Source of the DNA: Sindora glabra
Lineage: Eukaryota > Streptophyta > Magnoliopsida > Fabales > Fabaceae
Direction of reading: 5' to 3'
Assembly (NCBI GenBank): GCA_020226215.1
Contig: CM035234.1
Coordinates: 73,921,135 to 73,985,134 of the forward strand
DNA: 64,000 nt
In this document: one piece after another, positions 23,861-36,512 of the stretch
Layout of the letters: the number at the start of each line of letters is the position of its first letter
How positions within the stretch are numbered: the first letter of the stretch is position 1
Notes under the pieces: generated by a model
The model's input: the letters and a program-made list of their open reading frames with translations, nothing else
Database searches by the model: none
What the model was told of the DNA's origin: nothing
Program-made: the position numbers and the translations under genes

Positions 23861-24079
23861 TATGTGGGGGCAAATGTATTTGCAATTATTCAAAGAAAAT
23901 TACTAACAAAATGAAAAGATCCAAGCACATTTACCATTCCATGCATTATAAGCAAAACTAGAATTGAGCATACCATATTAGACTAAAAAGCATCAATTAA
24001 TGTCATGCCTCTTTTTGTTTTTAATGCCTCGAATTTAGGAGTTTTAAAAGAAATAAGGGTGATTATTCAATTAACAAAT

Positions 24080-24960
24080 AAATCTAACATTTATTCCTTA
24101 AGTGTTATTAAGGACATTCTAGTGCAAATTGATGGATTAACCTTTCCAATAGATTTCTACTTTTGAAATGGAAAATAAGGATTCCAACATTCTTCCACTA
24201 ATCATTCTTAGCCAGCCTTTTCTTAAAACAAGAAAAAATCATAATTAATATTTGAGATGGAATATTAACCATGGAGTTTGATAGTGTCACAACTAAATTT
24301 TATATTTCTAAGGCTATGCAAGATGACTCTATATCATTTTTTTCAAACTTTGGAGCCCTTATTGCATAATATCCTTTTTTTCTAATCCTTCTGATGACGT
24401 TATTTTTTATTTAGAATTTTGTAGTTTTCATTTTGTTGTTATTGGTTCTACTATTACTACTTCTTATTTTCTAATTTTAATGTTTCTATTTTTTATTTTT
24501 ATGATTTTGCATGTGTTGATTTTGAATTACATGTTAATGCTGTCCATGATGACATATTTGCTAAATTCCTTGAACTTTCTAATTTTATGGATTATGTAGA
24601 TGACCATGAATGCACTTGTTCCAAGAATAATACTAAGTGTGATATATGTGCTAAAATTTCTATATTTTTTAATGAAGGAAATAGTTTTGGTTCAAAAATT
24701 ATAGAAAAAAATTATGATGAATACATCCCACCTTTAGAGCAAAAAAAGTGTTTTCTTCTTGATCATTCTAATTCTTTTACTAATCATGTTGAATTTATTA
24801 TTTAGGAGGATTTTGAAAATTCAAATAAAAATAATTTAAAAATATCACTTGAAGAAATTATGGTGGAATATTCAAATTTTTGGAGCATCACTTTCATGGA
24901 TGATTTTAAAATTAGCCATGTGGAAGTGATGAAGGTAGCCAATCCTCATGTAGATCCTCA
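24080..24960 (+). pseudogene. Tat-like aspartic protease region and linker
   Basis: At 24110-24360 the pieces DILVQIDGLTFPIDFY and, after frameshifts, a degenerate LGRPFLKTA..I and TMEFD block match the retroviral-type protease of Gypsy elements. The open piece 24587-24805 (MDYVDDHECTCSKNN...) belongs to the protease-RT linker. The RT motif that should follow is absent. Confidence 0.7.
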
Positions 24961-26347
24961 GTAAAGAAATTAAAGTCATGATCTAGCCAAAGACATTAAA
25001 GAAAGGCACTTCTTAGAAGGCAACCTAAGCTATTTTATAGATTTGCTTTCTTTTACCTTTCTCTTTTATCTACATGTCCTTTATATTTCATGATGTTTTT
25101 TGATGACATTGATATGCTTCACATTGAGGATAATGTAAAATTTAAGTACAGAGGAGAGAATTTTAAGATTTATTTTGAGTTTTGTATTTTCATGCCTTTA
25201 AAAGTCTTCATACTTCAAAAAAAGGTAAAGAAAAATTTTTAAAAATTAAGTTTTTATTTATTTTTTAGTCATTTTAGTTGCTTTCCATTGTTAGAGATTT
25301 TGCATTTTCATGAGTAAGATTTAATTGAAGTTAGTTAAGATTCTTAACATGATTGAATGAATGATTTTGCTTCTTAAAATTGATTGATGTAGTTATGGAT
25401 TTGAATTGGTAGATTAAACTTGGTAGCATGACTTATCTTGTGAAATTTTGAACCTTATGTTGAAAATTCATATTATTCTCTTTCCTTCTTTCCTTCTGGT
25501 GAGATATTCTTCCATGATTTATTTCTCTAAAACTTATTTTGATTCTTTTTAAAATTACATTTTACACATGCATACACAAAAATAATAAAGGCATTCTTTT
25601 TTTAAGCTAAAGCCATAAAGTTAACTTTGAAATTTTTTTCATTGCAAGCTCCCTTAAAATTTTATTGCCTCTTCTTTGTTGATTAACACATAAGCATGTT
25701 AAAAATCAAAGCCAAAAAAAGAAGAGAAAAAAAAAGAAAAAAATTGAATGAATTGAAAGAAAAAGGGAAACAAGAAGAAAGAAAGGAAAAGGAAAAACAA
25801 AGAAGCTGATGAGTGTTTGAATTTAAATTTGGTTTATTGTCTTAAGTTATAACTGTTTATAATTTGCCTATATGTTTTTTATTTAAATGCTTTATTAATT
25901 TTTTTTTATTTCTAGCCTCTCATATTCTTATTCTTCCTTCCCTTTCCTTTAGCCCCATTATAACCTAGAATAAAGTTCTTTTGATTTGTGTTATGCATAT
26001 GATTTAAGTAATGGAAATTAGATTATTATCAAGCTTATAATAGGGCAATTTCATGAAACAAACTTGGGTAAAATACTTACCCTAAACACTTGAGAGTTAG
26101 AAAGTAAATTTTGTGAGTATCTACCAATTTGATCTACTATTTTTCAATGAAGTTACTATGTTAGTTAACTTCAAGTTTGTTAATATTTTTATTCATGATG
26201 TGTTATGTTTCTTGCTAGCTTTTATTTATCTTTCTCTTATGAATTTGTAATTTTGAAGTTTTTGAAAAGTAAACTCTTTTGTTTCTTAGTTTTTAAATAA
26301 AGTCATGTCTTGCTCAAGGATGTGTATGAGCTATATGTAGCGGAATT

Positions 26348-27976
26348 TGATGAGAAGATATCTACTATATTATTTCCTCATATTTCATGTCTCTTAGAGA
26401 GTTACATATGCTTAATTTTACAAAATTGACTTTGTTTTATAATTTCAAGTTAGTTTTACAATATTTTAAATTTATTTAGTTAATGCTAGATTTTAACATT
26501 ATTCATATTTTTCAGCTATATCTTGAGCTTTGAATATCATATTAATATGATCTTTATATTGTTAGAAAGCTTAAAGAAAAATCTACAAAATTTCTATTTT
26601 GGCTAAAACCTAGTTTAGATGTTTTGGAGGTCATATATGGTTAAGAAATTGAAGTTGCATCTTTGTCCTAGCTAAGCTTACCTCAATTTTTAGGCTATAT
26701 CTGGAGTTATAAAAGTCCAATTAACCTAAAATCAGAGCTTAAATTTCTATAAGGCCTAGGTCTACAATTTGATGATGTTTATGGGTTACCAAATTACCTT
26801 CTTTTAGTAGTTTTAAACTAGTTGGAAGTCAAACTTGCAAGAATTCACTAATGTAACTATTGAAGTTAATTGTCTTATAAAAAAATAGGTTTGGGCTTCT
26901 AAAAATTAAGAAAGCTCCATTAATGTAATTTTAAGAGACATACAATCTAAGTCCAGTAGTTTTAAGTTAATTAGGTCAAACGAAAAAAGAGAAATTATTA
27001 GACTTGAAAGACTTTTAGACATTCAACAGTATAATTTTTCTCTTCTTCTTAGTTCTCTTTTGTTCTTCATCAATGAAAGCTTAAATTCAGAGTTGATTCA
27101 AGGGATTGGAAGCTCTCCTCCACTAAATTATGAGATCATAATTTTTAATGTTAATTTTATTAAATTAATTTCCTTCTTTCCCTATTTACTTATGTTGATT
27201 TCTTGAAATTACTTGTGTTAAATGTTGATTTGATATAATTACTGTTCATAATTGTAATTTCTAATCCTTTACTATTTTGATATCAAATTGTGATTAATAA
27301 ATCATGATTTTTACACATAAGTTCAAAAGGTTAAGGGATTAATTTAAAGATTTCTAATTTAATTTCTCAATTTAACCAAATTATATTATTAAATCAAATT
27401 TGATCTAACTTAAGGATTATAGCAATTGCTTAACTTAGCTCATCTTAATTGATCTAATTCTAAATGATCATCTAGCATAGGTTTATGATTTTTTGCAAAG
27501 ATTTTGAGTAATTCAAGGTTGAAGAATTAATTAGAAAAGTTCAACCCTAATTGATCCATGATTAATCTAAATTAGAGCTTTCAATTACTTGAATTAGTTG
27601 TTTCATTACGTTGGTTTTCCTTTTTTTTGTTTGATTTACATTTTTTTCTATTTAATATTTTTAATTCAATTTAAAATCATAAACCCCCTCAATTCTATAT
27701 TCTATATAATTCTACATACAGCATACAACATTCCACATTCATACAAGATATTTTGTTAGCATATTACATCCATTTTGTTTACATCTATTACATTTTGTTT
27801 CATATCTCTTTTTGCATTTTGTGTGTGCATTTTGTTTCGAAATTTTGTTAGTAAATTATAGTAAAAAATAATATTAAGGGATCACTAGAGGTACAACCTA
27901 ATTATGTCACTATACTACATTATTTTGGAACAAACCAATTTTTAATCTAATTTTAGTGCATTGTGACATTACATTA
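26348..27976 (+). repeat. 3' LTR of the Tat-like element
   Basis: It starts TGATGAGAAGATATCTACTA and has exactly the same length (1629 bp) as the 5' LTR by my border choice. The end TTA replaces TCA. Confidence 0.88.
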
Positions 27977-30009
27977 AGTATCAACTAGGAGATGAATATA
28001 TAACTTAAGAACTAACAATTGACACTAAATCTTAATCCTAATGAGTTATCATATAAAATAACATATTAGACCTAATACCTAGCTTTTATTAAGACAAGTC
28101 TCATTATTCCAATCTCGTGCCAATAAGAGATCACATATAATACCAAGTCTTAGTTCTCATAATTATAATAATTGATAAATTTCATAATATGGAGGTATTG
28201 ATAAAGAAACCATAAATTTCATATTTAAATACATATATGATCAAGAACAAGTATGGTAATAATACACAAAATAAAGATTAATAAATTGTGTAATAATATA
28301 TATGACACATGTGCCTTGTGTACTAACAAATATATTATGATTAGTAACATAAATGAAAGGTTCTATAATATATAATATAAAACTCTCACTTATATAATAT
28401 AGAATTCTCGTGAACCAAGTATATTATAGAAAAATAAAATTGAATGTTTGTATCTTAACAAGCTTCTAAAATATCTTATAAAGATAGAAACCTTGGTTTG
28501 GGAAAAAATAAACATTTAAATTTCACATACATATCTCAATGATAGATAAAAATATGATTTCTCAAATTGTTAACTTTAAAATTGTGATATAATATAAATA
28601 AAACAAACCAATGATTAAGAGAAATCAATCATATAATTAATTTTGATGTCTTAAATAGGTAACTTACACAATTATCAAAATTAAAAACTACAATTGATGT
28701 CAAGTTAATCTAACAATTGAATTTTATAACACATTTCTGGAGATCAGTTAAACAAAATATGGATAAAAGTCTTAAATTTGATTTATAACAATTTGAAAAA
28801 CTCTCATGATAGCAATATACACTAGTTAACCAAAAGCATCTCATAAAAAATACAAAAAAGAAAAATTGGATTCACACCACATATGTGAAGAACTTCATAA
28901 ATTATTTTACATTATGCCCAAAGAAACACATAAGCTTGTATGTCAAGTTCATTATTGTTAGTAGGAAATATGCTTGATAAAAAATTACTTCAAAATTCAA
29001 ATATTATATAACATAAAAGAGGATTAGTGAAATTTTTACCTTTTTATCATGCATATTTTCAAACAAACAAATGTGTAACATAAAACTTATGACAAACTTA
29101 AACTATGTAAGTAAATTTTGATAATTAAAAGTAGTTTTTACAAAGTAAAGAAATTTTAGGGATCATTAAATTATCTTTAACCAAAATAAGCTCTTCATCA
29201 TAGTTATCATATTTTGCAATAAAAGCACAATTTCACAACATTAAATCAAACTCCCACTAATATAAAAATATGATGCAATCCCCAAAAACTATATACCATT
29301 TCAAAATATAGATTAAACATTATCAAGTAATTTATCATATTTCAAAAAAATATAATATTAAGGATATTCTTGATAATCAAACAATTATAAATCTATTTGT
29401 ACCAATTGACTAATGATTTATTAATCAAATATAATTTTTAGAAAAAAAAACTATATACAATTCCACCTAAAGAAAGAAAGGAAAAAAATTATATTTGATA
29501 ACTATTGTGCCATAACACCACATAACAATATAAAACTCAATTCATTAACATGTAACTAAAGTTGCAAAATAGTATATAATATTCTCAAATTTAATTCATT
29601 TAATAACTCTTTAAACTATAAGAAAGCTAAACTTAATTGCGTAAATTTTCTCACGTTACATAATAAATGAAAAGGAAATTTCTTATAAATTGGTAAGATC
29701 TACATAAGAATTTTTAATGCATAACTATGAATTCCTTTTTGGGTAAAAGACATATTATGTATTGACTTTTCTCTTAATACATTAATTCAATCACATAAAA
29801 GAATGTTTGAAAGACTATTTTCTTTATGTAGATAGACCTTCTAGATTATTTTACCCTTAAAACCAAAGTAAAAATACCATGTTTAGATAATATCTTGAAA
29901 GAAAATGTTTAATTAAAGAGATGACACTTTTACCATACAATTAAAAGAAATAATATTAGAAGCAAGAATGTAACTCTTAATTCATAAACATAAGACTAAT
30001 GTATATTGT

Positions 30010-32400
30010 TACAGTTTTCTCTTTGGGTAGAAAATATAACATGTAAAAGACTATCATAATCATGAAGCCAACCAGGAGAATATTTTAGCATTGAAAATAT
30101 GTCACTTTTTTTGGATAGATATATTTTTAAAGTCAAAATAACTCTAGTAACTTATATGTTTTGTAAAACATCCCTAATTAAAATATGCAATAACCCCTTT
30201 TAGATAAACAATTGTATACAATAATCATAAATCACTCTCGTATAATATAACTAAAAGACTTTATGAATTAAGATAACTAATCTTACTATAGTGATAATTA
30301 TCCACAATAATCCATAAATTTCTCTTTAAAAGAAGTAGAATATAAAAATAGTTCAAAGTAATGATCTTTTAAATGCATATAATAAGTGATCAATTTCAAT
30401 ATAAAATAATATATTAATGAACACAAAATAAAAATATTATTACATCTAAATTGCCTCAATTTTAATCCTTTTCCACATAAATACAACTTAAATTTGTGCA
30501 ATTCAAAATACAATGAGACTTAAAATATAAATTTATTTTTGAAAATTAATAATACCATTAAATCAAGATCAATATGGAGATAAATATATAATTTTAACTA
30601 GATCTCTTTAACATGTTTCTCTTTAGAAATAAAAATTAATTTTTAAAAAAATAAAATAAAATAATATAAAATGATATTAACACAAGTCTCTAATGCACCT
30701 TACTTGTTCCACATAAGACCTATAATAAAATAAAATATTTATAAATATAAACACTATATTAAAATGATATTAAAATTTTTCACAAATACCATACATTTAG
30801 TAAAATATTTTTGGTAAAAAAGATTGTGTAAAAATAATTAAAAATGTTATATGTTAGTTTTGAGCATTTAAAATACTAATAACTATACTTAGGAGTATAT
30901 AAATATCATTATATTCTCATATTTAGGCAGAGAATATAGTACATAAAGAGTCTCTTAAAATTGAAGCCAATTAAAATAATATATTATTAATGTAAATTTG
31001 TCCCCTTTGAGAAGATAAGATGTACAATAATAAAACAAATCTTAAAATAAGATTGTTTCACTAAACCAATTTCCAATTATAACATGCAATAACACTCTTT
31101 AGACAAGCATTGTATAAAATAATTAAATTATTTTATTAAATTTATTTTTAATTATAACACATACTTATTACATTTAAATAAGTAAATATGTGAAATAATA
31201 AAAAATCAATCTCTCAAATATTTATTAATAATTAACTTAGAGACTTATGAATCAATATGAATTAATTTTGCATTAGTAATAATTATCCAAATTAATCTAT
31301 AAGTTTACCAAAAGAATCGAGATATTAAAATTAAGCCTATATCTATAAATTAAATTATTGAAAATAATAATAACATAATTAGTCCATTAATAAGTGCTAA
31401 ACATATGCACCAATACTAATTATTAAAACTATATCATATCACAATACAATCTCAAACTTAATTGATTTTTTTTACTTAAATAAAAGAAAATATTGTTTGG
31501 TTCTCTATGTCACATCACTAAAATTATTTCAAATGAGGATTTTTACAAAATATCATCACTTTGTCACATCAAGGATGAAATAGAAACTAATACTCCACTA
31601 GACTAACTAAAGACAAATTATTGACAAGGAAGATATTAAATACTCTATATAATAATTATCTAAGCATTAAGTTTCAAAGTAGAAAATAAAAATCTTAAAA
31701 GATAATTAATGATAACATAAATTTTTATTTTCACTAATAAAATTATCTTTAACATAATCATTATCCAAAATAATTTCAATAAAAATAAATTAATGAAGGA
31801 AAAATATTGTGAAAATATTATAAAAAAATGCAATATGTTAGTCTGTGGGCAAATAGATAATAAAAATATTTAGGAGTATAAAAGAATTGATACAGTCCCT
31901 TTTTTTAATAGAGAATATAATATGTAAAGACCCTTCTAACTTTAAAACTAACCAAGACAATATTCTAGTATTAGGAACTTGTTCCTGTTAGGTAGATAAA
32001 TTTTAAATAATAAAATATATCTTGAAAAATGTTTCAATAACCCAATTTCTAATTAAAGTACACAACTATCTCTTTTGGGCAAGTAATTGTATAAAATATT
32101 AGAAATTAATTTTATAAATATTCATAACTCGAAACATTATAAATCAATATATATAACTTTACTTTGGTAATAATTATTTAAAATTAATTCAAAAATCTTC
32201 CTAAGAAATAGCCAAAATTTAAAAGAAAATTGACCAAAGCCATTATTCAAATAAATAACTTATAAAATATTATTAGTCCATTGTAGGGTATTATATGATA
32301 TGCACCTATACTAATCATACAAGCCTTACATTGCATTAAAATTCATAATCTTAAGTTTTATGCAATATAAAATATATAGAAAAGAAATTCAAAATTTTAT
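30010..32400. repeat. three degenerate 0.9-1.0-kb tandem units in the LARD-like element
   Basis: GAGAATATAATATGTAAAGA-type segments start at about 30024, 30924 and 31905. In each they are followed by a GAAGCCAA.. segment, a CAATTTCTAATTA..ACATGCAATAAC..CTTTTAGA.AA segment, GATAATTATCCA..TAATCCATAA and AGTCCATTAATA..ATGCACC. A partial fourth unit may start at about 29735 (TTTTTGGGTAAAAGACATAT). The units carry no open frame of note. Confidence 0.7.
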
Positions 32401-33438
32401 GCAAACTTTTAAAAAGAATGGATATTTGAGCAAATACAACTAAAGAGAGTGAATTTGGCAATATCTAATACAAAGAAGGCTTATTACTCTCACATCAAAA
32501 TTAAAATGGCATACAAGTCATAGGATTTGAGCCTAGGATCAAAAGGTTCTTGTCATGTAGTTATACAACTATGCTCAACATAATTATTAACCAATGGTCA
32601 AAACAAATCTTTAGGCATACTATTAGGATAAGCATGACAACATATGAGAGAAAAACTATTAACTCACCATAAAACCCCAATAATAGGCATAAGAAAATAT
32701 CATTTATAGACTTAATACATACTTTTCGAAAAATGAAAAAAATAAGGAATGATTCCAAGCTATAAAAAAATGCTTAAACTAACCAAATATATGAAGGTAA
32801 AAAGCAAGCCCAATAGCAAAAAGACCAACACCTTGTACAATGTAATCTAAAATAATTTAAAAGCAACATTTGGTACCTTTCCTTTAAAAGATTTTATTTA
32901 TTATTACTACTATTAACTGGCCTATTCTTGATATATAGATTTTAAATCTTTCTAAATGTATGAATTAAGATATATGCTAACAAGTATTTCACAAATACAA
33001 GAAGCACAAATTTGACTAGAAGGTGTAACCTAAAGAACTAATTCAAAAATTTGAAAGCAATCAAAATTTTCCTTAGTTTATATACAATGCATTATTAAAA
33101 AAATTCTTGAATTAGAGAACCATAAATACTATCATATTTGGTATCAATTCGTTTCTATCGACAATCTTAATTCTTCTTATTTTTATTTTGAAAACACAAA
33201 AGCTAACACAACTCCACCATACATTTTGTACCAAACAACTTTAATTTTTGAAGTCATTTCCTTGTAATAGAAAAAATAAGAATGAAATATAGAAAATTTT
33301 GAAATAATCTCATAAGTTTCCAAAATCCCAAAATAAAAACTTTACAATTTTATCGGAGAATTCAAAAATTAAAACAATAATTTTTTTTGTGTGTCCTATT
33401 CATACAAAAACACTCAATTAGATTCTAAATTTATGCAA

Positions 33439-33456
33439 GGTGGCTCTTATATCATA
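33439..33456 (-). other. primer-binding site (tRNA-iMet type), LARD-like element
   Basis: On the minus strand TATGATATAAGAGCCACC follows the LTR end. It matches TGGTATCAGAGCC at 11 of 13 positions, so the site is decayed but recognisable. Confidence 0.65.
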
Positions 33457-33878
33457 TGTAAGAATTTTGATTAAATCTTGTATAAAATTTAGAATACTAG
33501 AAAATAAAATAATTAGAAGTGTACCTGTTTATGAGTTTATGTGAGATTGATAAAGAAACAAGCATACACTATTGCCATATGACTTCTTCTCCTTCTTTTA
33601 GAATGTGAATAGGAAAAGTATAATTGAAATATGTTAAGAGTGAAGAGTAAATTTAATTAATATAAATAAAATCCTATCATGCCCTCCTACTACATGCCAA
33701 TAAAGGTATAAGCTATATTTTAACCACTAAATATATTAACTCATAATTAAGTATCTATAAATTCAAGTAATAAATTACTTTAACAAACTCTCTTTTAGAG
33801 TCTTACATCATTCTTCAATTAATTTTATAAAAAAGACATACCTTTAACCAATAATAGCTCATATAAAAATTTCTAACA
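33457..33878 (-). repeat. 5' LTR of the LARD-like element
   Basis: Plus-strand reading TGTAAGAATTTTGATTAAA to ATATAAAAATTTCTAACA; on the minus strand it begins TGTTAGAAATTTTTA and ends CTTACA. Confidence 0.8.
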
Positions 33879-35254
33879 GCAATTTATAACGAAGAACTTA
33901 GGAATCGGACCTAAAAGAAGTGATAGACATATTGCTAGTTTAAAGGTCAAGTGCAACAAAACAAGGAGCATATTGAAGACCATTTTCGAGCATTGTTAAC
34001 AACTATCGTACCTCCTAACCACAGCAGCCAGTTAACGAGAAGCTGATGATGAGAAAGACAAGTATAGATGTAATGTCCTGAATTTTTAATTCTATCATTT
34101 GAATTTCTAAATTCTAAGGTCGTAGGAACGAAGAGCACGTTGGAGTTAGCTTGGTGGGTGAATCTCAAGTTGAAAGGAATTAAGTGTAAGGTAAACGAAA
34201 TTTTGAAGGAAAAAGACAGTAGGAAAAGATTTAATTTTCCTAAACAGTATGGATGATCAGAGGAGGTTAGAAAACCCTAAAAGGGGAAGTTGTCTAAGTC
34301 TGACAGTGTAAGGAATTTTAAACAGACAGAGACCCTATGGACCAAATTGCAAAAGTATAAAATCGGGTGTGGTTAAAGTGGAGATAACCAATATTTTAGG
34401 GTGTAATATGTGATTTTATTTAGTGTGGCCAATAGACACATGACAAGTGTCCTTGTTAGAAGAAAATGGACAAGTGTCCTTATTTGAAGAAATGGCAAAA
34501 ATAGCCTTACTATTGGTGAAAAAAGGACTAAATTACCCTTGGAATTATCAAAAATGGCAAGAATACCCTTGAAGCTTCATGAAAAGTCTTCTTCCTTCTC
34601 CTTTCTTCTCAAAAGCTATGGAAGACTCCATTAAAGCACCAAAAACGTGCAGGAGAGAGAAGGAAGAGAGAGAAAGTTTCTTTTAGCTTTTTCACCCAAA
34701 AATAGTGAGATTTAGGCTTGGGGGTAGAAGGGAAAGTTGCTCTTCTCATCAAGCTCTATCCATTGGTGTGTTTAGATTGAAGAAAAGCTCAAGTTTGATC
34801 AAGTTTGGTGAGCTCTAAGTGAGGATTTTCAAGTTGCAGCAAGAGGTAAAATTGTTCTCCTCTAAAAGCTCTTTATTGTGCTCTTTTTAGTTTTCTTGAA
34901 ATCTTGATGTTGGTGTGGTCAAAGGTGGTTGACCATGGAGTTTTGGATGATTTGAACATGTTTAATGGTGTTTTAGATGTTGTTATGTTGATCTATGGCT
35001 TTGGTTTGGTGTAAAAATAGCAAGAAACCATGATGTACACAGTCTAGGATTTTAGAGGCATAATGGTGCATGTGTGGATTTGGCATGATTTGTTTGGAAT
35101 TTAGTTAAATTGATAAAATTAGGATGATTCTTATGAGTTATGAAGCCTATGGAAGATGAAATTTTGAGTTATGAAAGTGTGTATGAAACTTCCCTTTTAA
35201 GAAGCCAAAGGGAGAAGGAGGTTTAGCCATGTAAATTGTGTTTTTGGAAGATCA

Positions 35255-35412
35255 GTAATGTACATGGGGTAGAACATGGCCCATGTTGTACCCCGTGTTC
35301 TTATACGAAGGCAGATCAATAATGTACATGGGGTAAAACACGGCCCATGTTGTACCCCATGTTCTGAACACGGGGTAGAACACTGCCCATGTTCACCCCC
35401 GTGTTCTTTGTT
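35255..35412. repeat. tandem palindromic repeats in the solo LTR
   Basis: GTACATGGGGTAGAACATGG and its relatives (CACGGGGTAGAACACTG, GTACATGGGGTAAAACACGG) alternate with reverse partners (CCATGTTGTACCCCGTGTTC), so the segment can fold on itself. Confidence 0.85.
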
Positions 35413-35804
35413 AAGTGAATATTTTGGCTTTAATTCTTCACGTTTTGCATGGTTTTACTTCCGGATCCTTTTCTAATGTTCATATGTTTCATTTCAAGGC
35501 TTGAAAACAAGATATAGAGCATCTAAGTATGCATTTATTTAAGTGAAGAAAGTAAAGAATACATGAGATTTAAGGAAAGTGATGATGTTCTAATAAGAAC
35601 TATGATGTGTATTTGTATAGACTAAGGAGTGACAACTTGGAAAGGCAAGAGGAAGTGTAAAGAAGTTGTTAAGTGAGGGCAAAGGAAACATCACATTGGA
35701 AGCTTATAAAAGGTAGCTAGCTTTATCTTTAAGCTTTGTTTCCTATTTACATGACTTTCTGTATATTTTGCCATTGTACGGAATGTGTATGAAATAGCTG
35801 TGTG

Positions 35805-36000
35805 CGCAACCAGGAAGACAGTGAAATGCTGTATATGATGCCTATGGCCTGAGTGTTCCCCGGGATGATAATGCAATTACTGTGCGCGGTACCTATGGCC
35901 TTTAGAGTTCCTCGGGAAGAAAGTGAAATGCTATATATGAGGCCTATGGCCTTTAGAGTACCTCGGGAAGACAGTGAAATTGCTGTATATGAGGCCTAGG
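35805..36000. repeat. about 60-bp tandem repeats in the solo LTR
   Basis: Three copies of (A)GGCCTATGGCCTTTAGAGT.CCTCGGGAAGA followed by AAATGCTATATATGA, common in Tekay-type LTRs. Confidence 0.85.
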
Positions 36001-36512
36001 TATGATTATCTGTGATGGTCATCTAGATATTTATATAAGTCCTTGAATGGGCTTGATGATTGCTATATGTGATGCACGTTTCTTACAACGGTATGGAATG
36101 AGATGATAAATGATTAATTAATTTTGAAATATATGTTTTAATTGCTTAAGGATCTGGAATGGCTCAATATATTTTTACAGTGATGGCTAGCTACTGGGAA
36201 ACTCTATTTCTTACGTTTTCTGTGTTATACTAACCATTCCAGGTGATGCTTCTAAAGGCCCTCTTGGCAAAGGAGAGTAAATTTTTGAAGTTGTATATTA
36301 AAAATGATTGTATAGTTGGTAATATTGTAAGTGATGGATGTATATTTTTGTAAATTGAACTTTTGTATAATTACATGACCCTTGCCTATATCGTATGAGA
36401 TACAGAAATTTGAGGTATTGTGAGCTAGTCTAAAGTAGAAGATAAATTAGTATGCGATAATTACCTATTTAATGAGGATTAAGGTGTTAATAAGTAAGGG
36501 AGTTACAATAGA

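Larger units (their letters stand above)
20185..27976 (+). mobile_element. Tat-like Ty3/Gypsy LTR element with gag-pro only, nested
   Basis: Two LTRs of 1629 bp each (20185-21813 and 26348-27976), a tRNA-Asp primer-binding site, Gag and protease remnants, then about 1.4 kb of non-coding sequence to the 3' LTR. No reverse transcriptase, RNase H or integrase motif is seen, so the element is a deletion or non-autonomous form. Flanks GGTAT and AGTAT are a 5-bp target duplication with one mismatch. A CATTGAGGATAATGT segment at about 25124 is typical of the 3' region of Tat/Athila elements. Confidence 0.85.
19975..28165. repeat. about 100-bp tandem motif split by the Gypsy insertion
   Basis: Related segments of the form (T)CAACTA..AGGCAAATATATAA..GAGTACTAACAATTGGCACTAAATCC occur at about 19980, 20090, 27979 and 28065. 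Copies two and three flank the nested element directly, so it inserted inside the array. Only the outer parts (19975-20184 and 27977-28165) belong to this repeat. Confidence 0.6.
19118..33878 (-). mobile_element. large non-coding LTR retroelement (LARD-like), host of a nested Gypsy element
   Basis: LTRs at 19118-19563 and 33457-33878 match in order (GGAATTTTGATTAAG, AAATTTAGAATACT, ATATAAATAAAATC, AGCTCA.ATAAAA). Inside the right LTR lies a tRNA-iMet type primer-binding site, and inside the left LTR a polypurine tract, both for the minus strand. Without the nested element (20185-27976) it is about 7 kb. In the 6 kb between the LTRs I find no gag, protease, integrase or RT motif on either strand, only AT-rich tandem repeats. 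The primer type suggests Copia ancestry; mobilisation would need proteins from elsewhere. No convincing target duplication (ATTGC against TTTGT on the minus strand at best). Confidence 0.75.
34069..36507. mobile_element. Tekay/Del-like Ty3/Gypsy solo LTR
   Basis: It begins TGTAATGTCCTGAATTTT and ends GGGAGTTACA, the form of Tekay/Del chromovirus LTRs (TGTAACGCCC...GTTACA) with CpG decay. It is flanked by a perfect 5-bp target duplication ATAGA (34064-34068 and 36508-36512). There is no internal region, so it is a solo LTR of 2439 bp left by recombination. It contains two repeat clusters. Open frames inside it are short and not credible genes. Confidence 0.9.

Noticed and set aside
35276..35476. 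66-residue Cys/Pro-rich frame
   Set aside because: It lies inside the palindromic repeats of the solo LTR and has repeat-derived composition.
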